Positions 1 to 8,327 are shown, counted from the stretch's first letter. The stretch is 64,000 nt of DNA from CADCVW01 sp035644935 (GCA_035644935.1 DASQNO010000104.1:1-64000), one strand, 5' to 3'. Numbers and translations are program-made. The notes: generated by a model from the sequence alone, not told the origin.

Positions 1-99
1 GCTGACGAATTCATTCTCGCACGGTTAAGCCGCGTTCCGGCAAAAGCATTCTCAAGCGGCGATCCGTCCCCTCAGCCCGCCGCGAGAGGAGTTTTGTTC

Positions 100-555
100 A
101 TGCGTAAATTGATCATTGCCGGCCTCATGGCCGCCACCACCATGCCCGTCGCCGCCATGGCCCAGTCGCGCGCCGAAGTGCGCGAAAGCCGCCGCGACGT
201 CCGCGAAGAGCGCCGCGAACTGCGCGACGCGCAGCGTTACGGTGATCGCCGCGATGTCCGCGAGGAGCGCGAAGAGCTCCGCGACGCCCGTCGCGAGCTT
301 CGCGAAGACCGCCGCGACTACCGCCGCGCCCACAGCCGCGGCTATGTCCGCTACCAGGCGCCGTACAGCAGCTGGACCTATCGCCCCGTCTACCAGGGCT
401 ACAACCTCCAGCCGCGCTTCTACACGCAGCGCTACTACGCGCCTGGCTACGCGGTGCATTCGAACCGGCGCTGGATCCGCTACGGCGACGACCTCCTGCT
501 GGTGAACGTCCGCAACGGGCGCGTGCTGCAGGTGCGGCGCAACTACTTCTGGTAA
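100..555 (+). CDS. RcnB-like secreted small basic protein
   Basis: A 151-residue protein with a clear Sec signal peptide (MRKLIIAGLMAATTMPVAAMAQ, cleavage after AMA). The mature part opens with a long, charged, Arg/Glu-rich stretch with heptad-like RE/RD repeats, probably a helix or coiled coil. It ends in an aromatic domain whose GDDLLLVNVRNGRVLQV strand resembles the C-terminus of RcnB/YohN-type periplasmic proteins. A TTG lies two codons upstream, but ATG at 100 sits 8 bases after AGGAG, so I chose ATG. It is a single gene with its own terminator. A periplasmic role is inferred; a nickel/cobalt role as in E. coli RcnB is not shown by the sequence. Confidence 0.85.
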   Translation: MRKLIIAGLMAATTMPVAAMAQSRAEVRESRRDVREERRELRDAQRYGDRRDVREEREELRDARRELREDRRDYRRAHSRGYVRYQAPYSSWTYRPVYQGYNLQPRFYTQRYYAPGYAVHSNRRWIRYGDDLLLVNVRNGRVLQVRRNYFW

Positions 556-614
556 GGCTCCGCGCTTGGCGCGGTGCACCCCGGCGAAGGCCGGGGCCCA
601 TATCAGACGTAACG

Positions 615-650
615 AGCGGCCCGGAGGTAATCCTTCGGGCCGCTTTTCTT
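615..650 (+). terminator. Rho-independent terminator of the RcnB-like gene
   Basis: A 9-bp perfect stem (615-623 with 636-644, AGCGGCCCG/CGGGCCGCT) with a 12-base loop is followed by TTTCTT. It lies 60 bases after the stop of the RcnB-like gene and before the next start. A short palindrome of the CCCGGCGAAGGCCGGG family (about 580-600) sits between stop and hairpin. Confidence 0.75.
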
Positions 651-715
651 TGCCCGCCACGCTTGCGAACGCGGCGGCGCTGCCGTAGCCCGGCAACACA
701 CTTCAGGAGTTCTCC

Positions 716-2569
716 ATGACCCGCATCGCGCTGCTGCTCGCAACCTGCTCGCTCGCTGCCTGCGCCGCGCCAGGTGACATCGACGCGGTCGCCACCGCCG
801 CCGATGCGCAGCCCGCCGCGGCCGCGACGCCCTCGGCCGCCGTGACGCCGGCCCGCGACCAAGCCGCCGAGCTAAAGGCGCTGTTCGCCAAATCCGACGC
901 AGACAGCCTCGAACGCAACCCGATCCAGCGCCTGTTCCGCGGCGACACCAGCCGCGCCGCCGACTTCGGCGACTATATCACCGACGCCTATTTCGACGCC
1001 GAACGCGCCGCGGCGCAGTCCGAGCTCGCCGCGCTCGCCCGGATAGACCGCGAGGCGCTCTCCCCCACCGATCGCATCGCCTACGACGTCTTCCGTTACC
1101 AGCAGGAGACGGGCCTGCGCGGCTACGGCCCCGACATCCTGCCGCTGACCGTCGTCCGCCCGATCGATCATTTCTCAGGGTTCCACACCTTCTTCCCCGA
1201 CCTGTCATCGGGGCAGAGCGCGGCGCCGTACAAGACCGTCGCCGACTACGAGGCGAGCCTGTCCCGCTTCACCGGCTTCTCCACCGCGATGGACCGCGCC
1301 ATCGGCCGCTTCCGCGAAGGCATGGCGTCCGGCGTCGTCCACCCCAAGCTGGTCGTCAACAACGTCATCGGGCAGCTCGACACGCTGATTAAACAGGGGG
1401 TCGAAGGCTCGACCTACTACATGCCGATCAAGACCATGCCGGCGAGCTTCTCCGCGGCGGACAAGGCCCGGTTGACCGCGGCTTACCGCCAGTCGCTGAC
1501 GCGCGAGCTGATCCCCGCGATGACCCGCATGCGCGACTTCCTCCGCACCGAATATCTGCCCGTCGCCCGAACCAGCGTCGGCCTCGGCCAGATGAAGGGC
1601 GGCCCTTCGCTGTACAACTACATGATCCAGCAATCCACGACGCTGCCGCTGACCGCCGATTACGTCCACAACCTCGGCCTGTCGGAAGTCGCGCGCATCC
1701 GCAGCGACATGGAAAAGGTCAAGGCGGAGGTCGGCTTCAAGGGCACGCTTAAAGCATTCTTCGACCACATCCGCAGCGATCCCAAGTTCAAGCCGAAATC
1801 CAAGGAAGCGCTGACGCGGGGCTATTACGACATCGGCAAGCGCGTCGACGCGAAGATCGCGACCCTGTTCAACACGATCCCCAAGACGCCACTGGAAATC
1901 CGCCCGGTTCCCGAATTCCTGGAGAAGAACCAGGCCGGCGCCTATTACCAGCAGGGCACGCCCGACGCGTCGCGTCCCGGCGTCTTCTACTTCAACACTT
2001 ACGACCTGCCGTCGCGCACGACGCCCGGCATGGAAACGCTCTACCTCCACGAGGCGGCGCCCGGTCACCACTTCCAGATCAGCCTCGCGCAGGAAAACGC
2101 CGCGCTGCCCAACTTCATGCGATTCGGCGGCAACACCGCCTTCGTCGAGGGCTGGGCGCTGTATGCGGAGAAGCTGGGACCGGAGCTCGGCCTGTTCACC
2201 GACCCCTACCAGCGCTTCGGCCATTATGACGACGAGATGCTGCGCGCGATGCGGCTGGTCGTCGACACCGGCCTCCACGCCAAGGGTTGGACCCGCGACC
2301 GCGCGATCGACTACATGCTCGCCAACTCGGCGATGGGCCGCACCGACGCGACCAGCGAAGTGGAACGCTACATCGCCATCCCGAGCCAGGCGCTCGCCTA
2401 CAAGATCGGCCAGCTCAAGATCCTGGAACTGCGCGCCAAGGCCCGTGCGGCACTAGGGCAGCGCTTCGACATCCGCGGCTTCCACGCCCAGGTACTGGAC
2501 ACCGGCGCCCTGCCGCTCCCCGTGCTCGAAAAGAAGATCGACGACTGGATCGCGTCGCAGCGGGGGTAA
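716..2569 (+). CDS. DUF885 family metallopeptidase-like lipoprotein (copy 1)
   Basis: A 617-residue DUF885 (PF05960) protein. The N-terminus is a lipoprotein signal with lipobox LAAC (Cys at about residue 15), so it is probably membrane-anchored in the periplasm. The signature HEAAPGHH lies at residues 445-452 and EGWALYAE begins at 478. These look like a zinc-peptidase metal site (HExxxGH plus a downstream Glu), consistent with a carboxypeptidase-like fold inferred for the family. The start has CAGGAG 7 bases upstream. A close paralogue lies at 32505-34337 on the other strand. The substrate is unknown. Confidence 0.88.
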   Translation: MTRIALLLATCSLAACAAPGDIDAVATAADAQPAAAATPSAAVTPARDQAAELKALFAKSDADSLERNPIQRLFRGDTSRAADFGDYITDAYFDAERAAAQSELAALARIDREALSPTDRIAYDVFRYQQETGLRGYGPDILPLTVVRPIDHFSGFHTFFPDLSSGQSAAPYKTVADYEASLSRFTGFSTAMDRAIGRFREGMASGVVHPKLVVNNVIGQLDTLIKQGVEGSTYYMPIKTMPASFSAADKARLTAAYRQSLTRELIPAMTRMRDFLRTEYLPVARTSVGLGQMKGGPSLYNYMIQQSTTLPLTADYVHNLGLSEVARIRSDMEKVKAEVGFKGTLKAFFDHIRSDPKFKPKSKEALTRGYYDIGKRVDAKIATLFNTIPKTPLEIRPVPEFLEKNQAGAYYQQGTPDASRPGVFYFNTYDLPSRTTPGMETLYLHEAAPGHHFQISLAQENAALPNFMRFGGNTAFVEGWALYAEKLGPELGLFTDPYQRFGHYDDEMLRAMRLVVDTGLHAKGWTRDRAIDYMLANSAMGRTDATSEVERYIAIPSQALAYKIGQLKILELRAKARAALGQRFDIRGFHAQVLDTGALPLPVLEKKIDDWIASQRG

Positions 2570-2579
2570 GCCGACCACA

Positions 2580-2718
2580 TCCTCCCCAGCTCCGCTGGGG
2601 AGGGGGACCAGCGAAGCTGGTGGAGGGGTTTTGCAGCGAGTAGTATCGGGCGCTGCAAAACCCCTCCACCATTCCGCTTCGCGAAATGGTCCCCCTCCCC
2701 GGCGAGGGCCGGGGAGGA
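2580..2718. repeat. Nested palindromic repeat, copy 1 of 3
   Basis: An inverted repeat of about 139 bp. The outer arms share CCTCCCC...GGGGGACCA...TGGTGGAGGGGTTTTGCAGCG, and each arm contains its own small hairpins (CCAGCTCCGCTGG, ACCAGCGAAGCTGGT). The right arm is the complement with variable inner loops. Related copies lie at 17149-17358 and 18740-18949. It occupies the gap between the DUF885 gene and rpmG. It has no coding content. Confidence 0.85.
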
Positions 2719-2815
2719 CAGCCCAGCCACGATTGACTTTTCCGCCCCACCACCCCTAAAGCCCCCGCCGACGCGCGGCCCCGCCGCTCTCCCCAATCTG
2801 AAAGCACTCAAGGCC

Positions 2816-2983
2816 ATGGCCAAGCCGGCAACCATCAAGATCAAGCTCGTCAGCACCGCGGACACGGGCTATTACTACACCACGACCAAGAACCCCCGGA
2901 ACACCACCGAGAAGTTCTCCTTCCGCAAATACGACCCCGTCGCGCGCAAGCACGTCGAGTTCAAGGAAGCCAAGATCAAGTGA
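2816..2983 (+). CDS. rpmG: 50S ribosomal protein L33
   Basis: A 55-residue protein beginning MAKPATIKIKLVST and ending RKHVEFKEAKIK, with the L33 core GYYYTTTKNPRNTTEKF. It is a structural protein of the large ribosomal subunit near the tRNA E site. It lacks the CxxC pairs of zinc-binding L33, so it is the zinc-independent (C-) form usual in Proteobacteria. It stands alone between two palindromic repeats. Confidence 0.96.
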   Translation: MAKPATIKIKLVSTADTGYYYTTTKNPRNTTEKFSFRKYDPVARKHVEFKEAKIK

Positions 2984-2987
2984 CCGA

Positions 2988-3006
2988 TAGCGCCTGAAAG
3001 GCGCTA
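2988..3006 (+). terminator. Short hairpin after rpmG
   Basis: A perfect 7-bp stem TAGCGCC/GGCGCTA with a 5-base loop begins 4 bases after the rpmG stop. No T-run follows, so termination is only inferred. It is directly followed by a palindromic repeat (3010-3079). Confidence 0.4.
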
Positions 3007-3009
3007 CGA

Positions 3010-3079
3010 GTCATCCCGGCGAAGGCCGGGATCCATATAGCGCCGGCGGATCTGGACCCCGGCCTTCGCGGGGAACGAG
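3010..3079. repeat. CCCGGCGAAGGCCGGG-family inverted repeat
   Basis: Left arm GTCATCCCGGCGAAGGCCGG and right arm CCCCGGCCTTCGCGGGGAAC are near-complements separated by about 25 bases. Each arm is itself a small palindrome. The same family recurs at about 580-600, 10723-10837 and 38760-38795 and, in related form, at 4418-4505 and 58063-58132. It lies between the convergent genes rpmG and divK. Confidence 0.75.
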
Positions 3080-3112
3080 GGGCAGTAGCGCCCTTCCGCC
3101 AGCGATTGCCGC

Positions 3113-3481
3113 CTAAGCCGGCAACATCCCCCGCACGCTCTCCACGAACTTCATCACCGAAATCGGCTTGGACACGTACGCCTCCGCGCCCGCCGCGCGG
3201 ATGCGGGCCTCGTCGCCGGCACCGGCATAGGCGGTCACCGCCATGATCGGCACGCCGCTGAGCGCTTCGTCCGCCTTCATCTGCGCGATCAGCTCCAGCC
3301 CGCTGACGTAGGGCAGCTGGATATCCATGACGATGAGGTCCGGCATCACCTCGCGCGCCCGCTCCACCGCCTCGCGCCCGTCCGAAACGCCCGTGGCCTC
3401 GTAGTCGTGCGCGCGCAGCAGGTCGCAGAACAGCTTCAGGTTGAGCGCGTTGTCCTCGACAACCAGGATCTTTTGCCTCAA
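3113..3481 (-). CDS. divK: Single-domain response regulator DivK
   Basis: A 122-residue stand-alone receiver domain. Acidic pocket residues are E9/D10, the phospho-acceptor is D53 (VMDIQLP), and T83 and K105 complete the conserved set. Length, sequence (MRQKILVVEDNALNLKLF) and the divergent DUF3572 neighbour are the usual alphaproteobacterial divK context. DivK signals through DivJ/PleC-type kinases and the CckA-CtrA pathway to control polarity and cell-cycle progression in the cytoplasm. Confidence 0.92.
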   Translation of the reverse strand: MRQKILVVEDNALNLKLFCDLLRAHDYEATGVSDGREAVERAREVMPDLIVMDIQLPYVSGLELIAQMKADEALSGVPIMAVTAYAGAGDEARIRAAGAEAYVSKPISVMKFVESVRGMLPA

Positions 3482-3514
3482 TCGACCGCCCTCACCACCA
3501 CAGCGGTTTAGGCG

Positions 3515-3793
3515 ATGCGCTCCCCCACCACAAACGATACGGTCGACGCGGCCACCGCTTTGGCGCTCCGCGCGCTCGTCTGGTGCCTCGCCGACGAGGA
3601 CCGCGCGCAGCGGCTGCTCGACCTTACCGGCCTCGACCCGTCCGACCTGCGTGAGCGCGCGGGCGAGCCCGCCGTGCTCGGCGCCGTGCTCGGCTTCCTG
3701 GAAGCGTACGAGCCCGACCTGCTCGAATGCGCCGACGCGCTGGAAGTCCGCCCCGAATCGCTGGTCGCGGCGCGCGAAAGGCTGGAGCGGTGA
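3515..3793 (+). CDS. DUF3572 family protein
   Basis: A 92-residue all-helical, acidic protein matching DUF3572 in length and in the pattern ALALRALVWCLADEDRAQR...LTGLDPSDLR. The family has no known function but is commonly found beside divK in Alphaproteobacteria, as here (divergent, 33-base gap). The stop overlaps the GTG start of the next gene (GTGA), so the two are translationally coupled. Confidence 0.82.
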   Translation: MRSPTTNDTVDAATALALRALVWCLADEDRAQRLLDLTGLDPSDLRERAGEPAVLGAVLGFLEAYEPDLLECADALEVRPESLVAARERLER

Positions 3794-4428
3794 ACCGTCC
3801 GCTGCTCATCACCGACTGCGACGAGGTCCTTCTCCACATGGTCGCGCATTTCCGCGACTGGGTGGGCGAGCGCCACGCCATCGACTTCGCGCTCGACACC
3901 GGCGAGTTCGCGGGCGCGCTGACCCACCGGGCGGACGGCGCCGCCGTCGCCGAGACCGAGGTGTGGCCGCTGCTCGAAGGCTTCTTCGCCACCGAAATGG
4001 CGCGTCAGACGCTGGTTCCCGGCGCCGCCGAGGCGCTGCGGCGCATCGGCGAGGTCGCGGACATCGTCATCCTGACCAACATCGGCCAGCACGGCCACGC
4101 CGGCCGCGTCGCGCAGCTGGCCGACCACGGCATCCACCACCGCGTCCGCTGCAACTCGGGCGGCAAGGGTCCGCCGGCGCTGGAGCTGATCGACGAACTG
4201 CGCCCTTCCGTCACGGCCTTCGTCGACGACCTCCCCGTCCACCACGCCTCGATGGCCAAACACGCGCCGCACGTCTGGCGGCTGCACATGGTCGCCGAGC
4301 CCGAGATGGCCCCCTGCATCCCCCCCGCCCGCCACGCCCACGCGCGCATCGACGACTGGGCGGCGGCGACCCAGTGGATCCTGGCGCGGTTTGAGGAAGG
4401 TCGACCAGCTCGCGGTGCTCCGGCGTAG
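3790..4428 (+). CDS. HAD-superfamily hydrolase-like protein
   Basis: About 212 residues from GTG 3790, which overlaps the DUF3572 stop; this start is preferred because it places the motif at the N-terminus. HAD motif I is D9xD11 (LLITDCDEV), motif II lies near VILTNIG, and a motif IV-like VDDLPVHH follows. This fits a cytoplasmic phosphatase or phosphatase-like protein of unknown substrate. The C-terminus (about GRPARGAPA and the stop) is encoded by sequence that is part of a dispersed repeat (4418-4505), so the natural end may have been replaced. Confidence 0.72.
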   Translation: MNRPLLITDCDEVLLHMVAHFRDWVGERHAIDFALDTGEFAGALTHRADGAAVAETEVWPLLEGFFATEMARQTLVPGAAEALRRIGEVADIVILTNIGQHGHAGRVAQLADHGIHHRVRCNSGGKGPPALELIDELRPSVTAFVDDLPVHHASMAKHAPHVWRLHMVAEPEMAPCIPPARHAHARIDDWAAATQWILARFEEGRPARGAPA

Positions 4429-4505
4429 GCCGGAGCCTAGTGACACCGACGGTACGACTGGACCCCGGCCGTAGTTCATCCTGAGCTGCGTCGAAGGGCC
4501 GGGGT
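4418..4505. repeat. Repeat related to the copy at 58063-58132
   Basis: The block GCGTAGGCCGG...TAGTGACACCG...GGTACGACTGG.CCCCGGCC is shared almost base for base with 58071-58120. It is followed by a fragment of another common element (GTTCATCCTGAG...GTCGAAGG). It overlaps the last codons of the HAD gene and fills the gap before the RidA gene. No small gene or RNA is visible here. Confidence 0.7.
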
Positions 4506-4557
4506 ACCGCCGGGGTACGGCTTGACCCTCTCGCCCCCCGATGCCAACGCCTCCCGC

Positions 4558-5022
4558 ATGACCGACATCGCCGCTCGCCTCAAAGAACTCGCCATCACCC
4601 TCCCCACCGCCGCCGCGCCCGTCGCGGCCTACGTGCCAGCGGTGGAGGTGAACGGCCTCCTCCACATCTCGGGCCAGCTTCCGTTCGAAAAGGGCGAGCT
4701 GATGACCGGGCGCCTCGGCGAAGACCGCGACATCGCCTACGGCGCCCGCGCCGCGCGCGCCTGCGGCGTCATGCTGCTGGCGCAGATCGCCAAAGCCGCC
4801 GGCTCGCTCGACCGCGTCGAGCGCATCGTCAAATTGGGCGTCTTCGTCTCCTCCGACAGCCGCTTCACCGACCAGCCCAAGGTCGCCAACGGCGCGTCCG
4901 AACTGATGGAGCAGGTTTTCGGCGACGCCGGCCGCCACGCGCGCAGCGCTGTCGGCGTTCCCGTGCTGCCGCTGGGCGCCGCCGTCGAGGTCGATGCGAT
5001 CGTCGCGCTCCGTCCCGCCTGA
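4558..5022 (+). CDS. RidA/YjgF/YER057c-family protein
   Basis: A 154-residue protein from ATG 4558; an in-frame TTG at 4522 would lie inside repeat sequence. It has the RidA-like core GLLHISGQLPFEKGEL and a long C-terminal half with HARSAVGVPVLPLGAAVEVDAI. RidA proteins form trimers and hydrolyse reactive enamine/imine intermediates. This variant is longer than canonical RidA (about 128 residues) and belongs to the UK114-like branch, whose activity is less clear. Its 3' end overlaps the next gene by 29 bases. Confidence 0.85.
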   Translation: MTDIAARLKELAITLPTAAAPVAAYVPAVEVNGLLHISGQLPFEKGELMTGRLGEDRDIAYGARAARACGVMLLAQIAKAAGSLDRVERIVKLGVFVSSDSRFTDQPKVANGASELMEQVFGDAGRHARSAVGVPVLPLGAAVEVDAIVALRPA

Positions 5023-5776
5023 GGCGCCGACACCAATCGTCTGCCCCGATCTTCCGGCGGTCGATCCCCGCCATGCGTGGCTGACCGGGCAGCCCTTCGC
5101 GCATCGCGGCCTGCACGGCGCCGCCGTTCCCGAAAACAGCCGCTCCGCCTTTGCCGCCGCGATCCGCGACGGCCACGGCATCGAACTCGACGTCCGGCTG
5201 TCCCGCGACGGATACGCGGTCGTCTTTCACGACGCCGAACTGGCGCGATTGACCGGCCATCGCGGACGCGTCGCGGACCTCACCGTCGCGCAACTGTCGG
5301 AGCTAACGCTCGCCGGAGGCCGCGACCGCATCGAGGCGCTGCCGCAGGTTCTGGACTTCGTCGCCCGCCGGGCGCCGCTGCTGATCGAGCTCAAGACCGA
5401 CGACGACCCTCACGTCGCCGCGCGGCTCTGCCTTTCCGTCCGCTACGCACTGGAGGGCTATCGCGGCCGCGCCGCCGTGATGTCCTTCGACCCGGCCGTC
5501 GGCGAGTGGTTCGCCTTACACGCGCCGGACGTGCCGCGCGGCCTCGTGATCGGCACCGCCGCGCGCCACCCGCTGCAATCTTTGCGAACGCGCCTTCACC
5601 TTCGCCGCGCCCGGCCCCACTTCCTGGCGCATGACGTCCGCAGCCTTCCCAGCCGCCTCGCCGCCCGCGCCCGCCGCCGCGGCCTGCCCGTGCTCGCCTG
5701 GACGGTACGTTCGGCCGAAGATTACGCCGTTTCGCGAGGAAATGCGGACCAGATCATCTTCGAATCGCCGCGATAA
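4994..5776 (+). CDS. Glycerophosphodiester phosphodiesterase family protein
   Basis: A 260-residue GDPD-fold protein. Active-site motifs are H37-R38-G39, E47-N48, E64-L-D66 and H79-D80, then ELKTDDD for the third metal ligand. The family hydrolyses glycerophosphodiesters to alcohol and glycerol-3-phosphate. No signal peptide is visible, so it is probably cytoplasmic. The start overlaps the RidA gene and the stop lies 8 bases before the FemAB-like gene, suggesting one transcript of three genes. Confidence 0.88.
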   Translation: MRSSRSVPPEAPTPIVCPDLPAVDPRHAWLTGQPFAHRGLHGAAVPENSRSAFAAAIRDGHGIELDVRLSRDGYAVVFHDAELARLTGHRGRVADLTVAQLSELTLAGGRDRIEALPQVLDFVARRAPLLIELKTDDDPHVAARLCLSVRYALEGYRGRAAVMSFDPAVGEWFALHAPDVPRGLVIGTAARHPLQSLRTRLHLRRARPHFLAHDVRSLPSRLAARARRRGLPVLAWTVRSAEDYAVSRGNADQIIFESPR

Positions 5777-5784
5777 CGACCCGA

Positions 5785-6924
5785 ATGGCTGATCGCGACG
5801 CGCTTGTGGCGCGCATCGCGCCCGGCGTCGGCAGCATCGCCGCGGCCGATTGGGATGCGTGCGCCGGCACCGGCAACCCCTTCCTCTCGCACGCCTTCCT
5901 GTCGGCGCTGGAGGACTCCGGCAGCGTCGGCGGCCGCTCCGGCTGGCAGCCGCTCCCCCTCTGCATCGACGCAGCCGATGGGCAGCTGGCGGCCGTCCTG
6001 CCCGCCTACGCCAAGACGCACAGCCAGGGCGAATATGTCTTCGACCACGCCTGGTCCGACGCCTACGAACGCGCCGGCGGCGACTACTACCCCAAGCTGC
6101 AGATCGCCGTCCCCTTCACCCCCGTTCCCGGCCGCCGCCTCCTCACCCGCGACCCGGCGCTCGCCCCCGCGCTTCTCGCCGCGGCCGAAACGCTGGTGAC
6201 CGACAATGGCCTGTCCTCCGCCCACGCGACGTTCATCGACGGGGCCGAGCTGCCGATCTTCGCCCGCGCCGGCTGGCTCACCCGCACCGATCGCCAGTTC
6301 CACTGGCACAATGACGGCTATGCGACCTTCGACGACTTCCTCGCCGCGCTCGCGTCGCGCAAGCGCAAGGCGATCCGCAAGGAGCGCGAAGCCGCGGTGG
6401 AAGGCCTCGCCATCCGCCGCATCGAAGGCCGCGACATAACCGAAGGCGATTGGGACGCGTTCTGGGAATTCTACCAGGACACCGGCAGCCGCAAATGGGG
6501 CCGCCCCTATCTCACCCGCCGCGCCTTTTCCCTGCTGGGCGAGCGCATGCCGGGCGGCATCCTGCTCTTCCTCGCCGAACGGGCTGGCCGGCCCATCGCC
6601 GGCGCGCTCAACTTCATCGGCGCCGACACGCTTTACGGCCGCTACTGGGGCGCGGTGGAGGAAGTGCCGTTCCTCCACTTCGAGCTCTGCTATTACCAGG
6701 CGATCGAGGCCGCCATCGAACGCGGTCTCGCCCGCGTCGAGGCGGGCGCGCAGGGCGAACACAAGCTGGCGCGCGGCTACGTCCCCGTCGCCACCCACTC
6801 CGCGCACTTCGTCGCTCACCCCGGCCTGCGCGCCGCCGTCGCCGACTATCTGGAGGCGGAACGCCGCGCGGTGACGGACAACATCGCCTTTCTGGGCGAG
6901 ATGACGCCGTTCAAAAAAGCCTGA
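5785..6924 (+). CDS. FemAB-like GNAT-fold protein (DUF482/COG3146)
   Basis: A 379-residue protein of the PF04339 (DUF482, FemAB-like) family, recognised from NPFLSHAFLSALEDSGSV near the N-terminus, YPKLQIAVPFTPVPGRRLL in the middle, RKRKAIRKER, and EGGAQGEHKLARGY-like AGAQGEHKLARGYVPV near the end. Members carry two GNAT-like lobes. A role in aminoacyl transfer to cell-wall precursors has been proposed by similarity only. It is third in the RidA-GDPD run. Confidence 0.85.
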   Translation: MADRDALVARIAPGVGSIAAADWDACAGTGNPFLSHAFLSALEDSGSVGGRSGWQPLPLCIDAADGQLAAVLPAYAKTHSQGEYVFDHAWSDAYERAGGDYYPKLQIAVPFTPVPGRRLLTRDPALAPALLAAAETLVTDNGLSSAHATFIDGAELPIFARAGWLTRTDRQFHWHNDGYATFDDFLAALASRKRKAIRKEREAAVEGLAIRRIEGRDITEGDWDAFWEFYQDTGSRKWGRPYLTRRAFSLLGERMPGGILLFLAERAGRPIAGALNFIGADTLYGRYWGAVEEVPFLHFELCYYQAIEAAIERGLARVEAGAQGEHKLARGYVPVATHSAHFVAHPGLRAAVADYLEAERRAVTDNIAFLGEMTPFKKA

Positions 6925-6972
6925 GATCGTGCTAGGCGGGCCCTTGCCACGCAGGGAGCCGGGGATAGCGGG

Positions 6973-7377
6973 ATGCGGCTGAAGACCTTGACCTATACCA
7001 GCCGCGCCCGGCTCGACATGTCGGACGACGAGCTCGGCGACATCCATCGCTCGGCGCGCAACCTCAACGCGATCGACGGCATCACCGGCCTGCTGCTGTT
7101 CGACGGCGTCCGCTTTCTTCAGCTGATCGAAGGGTCGGAAGACGCGATCGACAATCTGGCGGAGCGTCTGCGCCGCGACCGGCGGCACTCCGATTTCGAA
7201 GTGCGCGACGAACGCTTCTCCGACACGCGCTCTTTCCCGGACTGGTCGATGAACCTGGTCAGGGTCGGCTCAGGCTTCACCGGCGTGCAGGTCGCGCTGG
7301 CCCCCCTGCTCCCCGACGACACGGCCCCCGCCGTCCGCGAACTGCTCACCCGCATGACGGACGCGATGGCGGCCTAG
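6973..7377 (+). CDS. BLUF-domain blue-light photosensor
   Basis: A 134-residue protein consisting of one BLUF domain. All flavin-pocket residues sit at the positions known from short BLUF proteins such as Slr1694: Y8, N32, Q50, W91 and M93. The core is GITGLLLFDGVRFLQLIEG. BLUF proteins bind FAD, and blue light rearranges the Tyr-Gln-flavin hydrogen bonds. There is no output domain, only a short helical tail, so it must act through a partner not identifiable here. The stop overlaps the convergent hydrolase stop by four bases. Confidence 0.93.
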   Translation: MRLKTLTYTSRARLDMSDDELGDIHRSARNLNAIDGITGLLLFDGVRFLQLIEGSEDAIDNLAERLRRDRRHSDFEVRDERFSDTRSFPDWSMNLVRVGSGFTGVQVALAPLLPDDTAPAVRELLTRMTDAMAA

Positions 7378-8225
7378 GGGTTCAGCGAAACCGTCTGCCC
7401 GAACGGAACGAGCTTGATGTTCGCCGGCAGACCCTCCGCCGACGGACGCCCGGCATCGAGGTCCCGCGCCGCGACGCGCAGCACGGCGGCCAACGCCTCG
7501 CTCGGAGGTCCATGGTCTGCGCCCATGATGACGAACGAAGCGCCCGTCCGCTTGGCCGCGCCCGCCGCGCGATGGAGCGCCTGGCCATGCCCGGCCGGGA
7601 TCACATCGTCCGCCGTGCCATGGACGAGAAAGTAGGGCACCGTCAGCTTGGGCACGACATCCGCATTGTTGTAGGCATCCGGAACGAAGGCGCGCGCGAT
7701 CCTGGGCGCCGCGTCGCGCAGCCGGGTGAACGTTCCCACCGTCACCACCGCTTTGGCGTCGGTGCGCCCCGCCAGGCTCAGCGCCACGGCGCCGCCCAGG
7801 CTGTGACCGAACAACCAGACCGGCGCGCCGCCGGCGAGCGTTCGGGCGTAACGGGCGAACGCGTCGGCGTCGGCGGCGAGTCCGGCCTCGCTCGGCCTGC
7901 CGGGATTGCCGCTATAGCCGCGATATTCCGCCGCGATCAGTCCCCAGCCCTTGGGAAGAGCGGGTGCCAGCCAGCTCACCGCGTCGCGCGCGCTGGATCC
8001 GTTGCCATGAAACGCCAGCAGCACCGGCTTGCCGGATTCGGGCGCGATGGCGATGCCTTTGAGCTTGAGCCCGTCGCTCGTCTCGACATCGATGAAAGCC
8101 GCGCCGGCGGGAAGCCCGCTGAGCGACAGGGCCGCGCGCGGAGCCGGGTAGATGCGGCGTTCGATCGGGCCCGCCGCCACGGCGGTTGCAAGCATCATCG
8201 ACAGGATCAGGATCGCCAGCTTCAT
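7374..8225 (-). CDS. Secreted alpha/beta hydrolase
   Basis: A 283-residue protein with a Sec signal peptide (cleavage near AVAAG at about residue 19) and an alpha/beta-hydrolase fold of the BEM46/ABHD13 type. The oxyanion stretch is FHGNGSSAR, the nucleophile elbow is GHSLGG with S142, and the acid and base probably lie in HGTADDVIP and GADHG. This fits a periplasmic serine esterase or peptidase-like hydrolase of unknown substrate. It is monocistronic and convergent with the BLUF gene. Confidence 0.85.
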   Translation of the reverse strand: MKLAILILSMMLATAVAAGPIERRIYPAPRAALSLSGLPAGAAFIDVETSDGLKLKGIAIAPESGKPVLLAFHGNGSSARDAVSWLAPALPKGWGLIAAEYRGYSGNPGRPSEAGLAADADAFARYARTLAGGAPVWLFGHSLGGAVALSLAGRTDAKAVVTVGTFTRLRDAAPRIARAFVPDAYNNADVVPKLTVPYFLVHGTADDVIPAGHGQALHRAAGAAKRTGASFVIMGADHGPPSEALAAVLRVAARDLDAGRPSAEGLPANIKLVPFGQTVSLNP

Positions 8226-8327
8226 TTGCGGAATTTAGCCGCAAGCGATCGATCCGCAACCAGGGTCGTCACAACAGCTGCCGCCCCGGCGTAGCTCGGG
8301 GCCGCCAGCGCGACCGGGCGGAGGCGA

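Noticed and set aside
3508..5181. Long minus-strand open frame of 557 codons across the DUF3572-HAD-RidA genes
   Set aside because: It is an antisense shadow of real genes in high-G+C DNA. Its protein has no recognisable motif, and three better-supported genes lie on the other strand.
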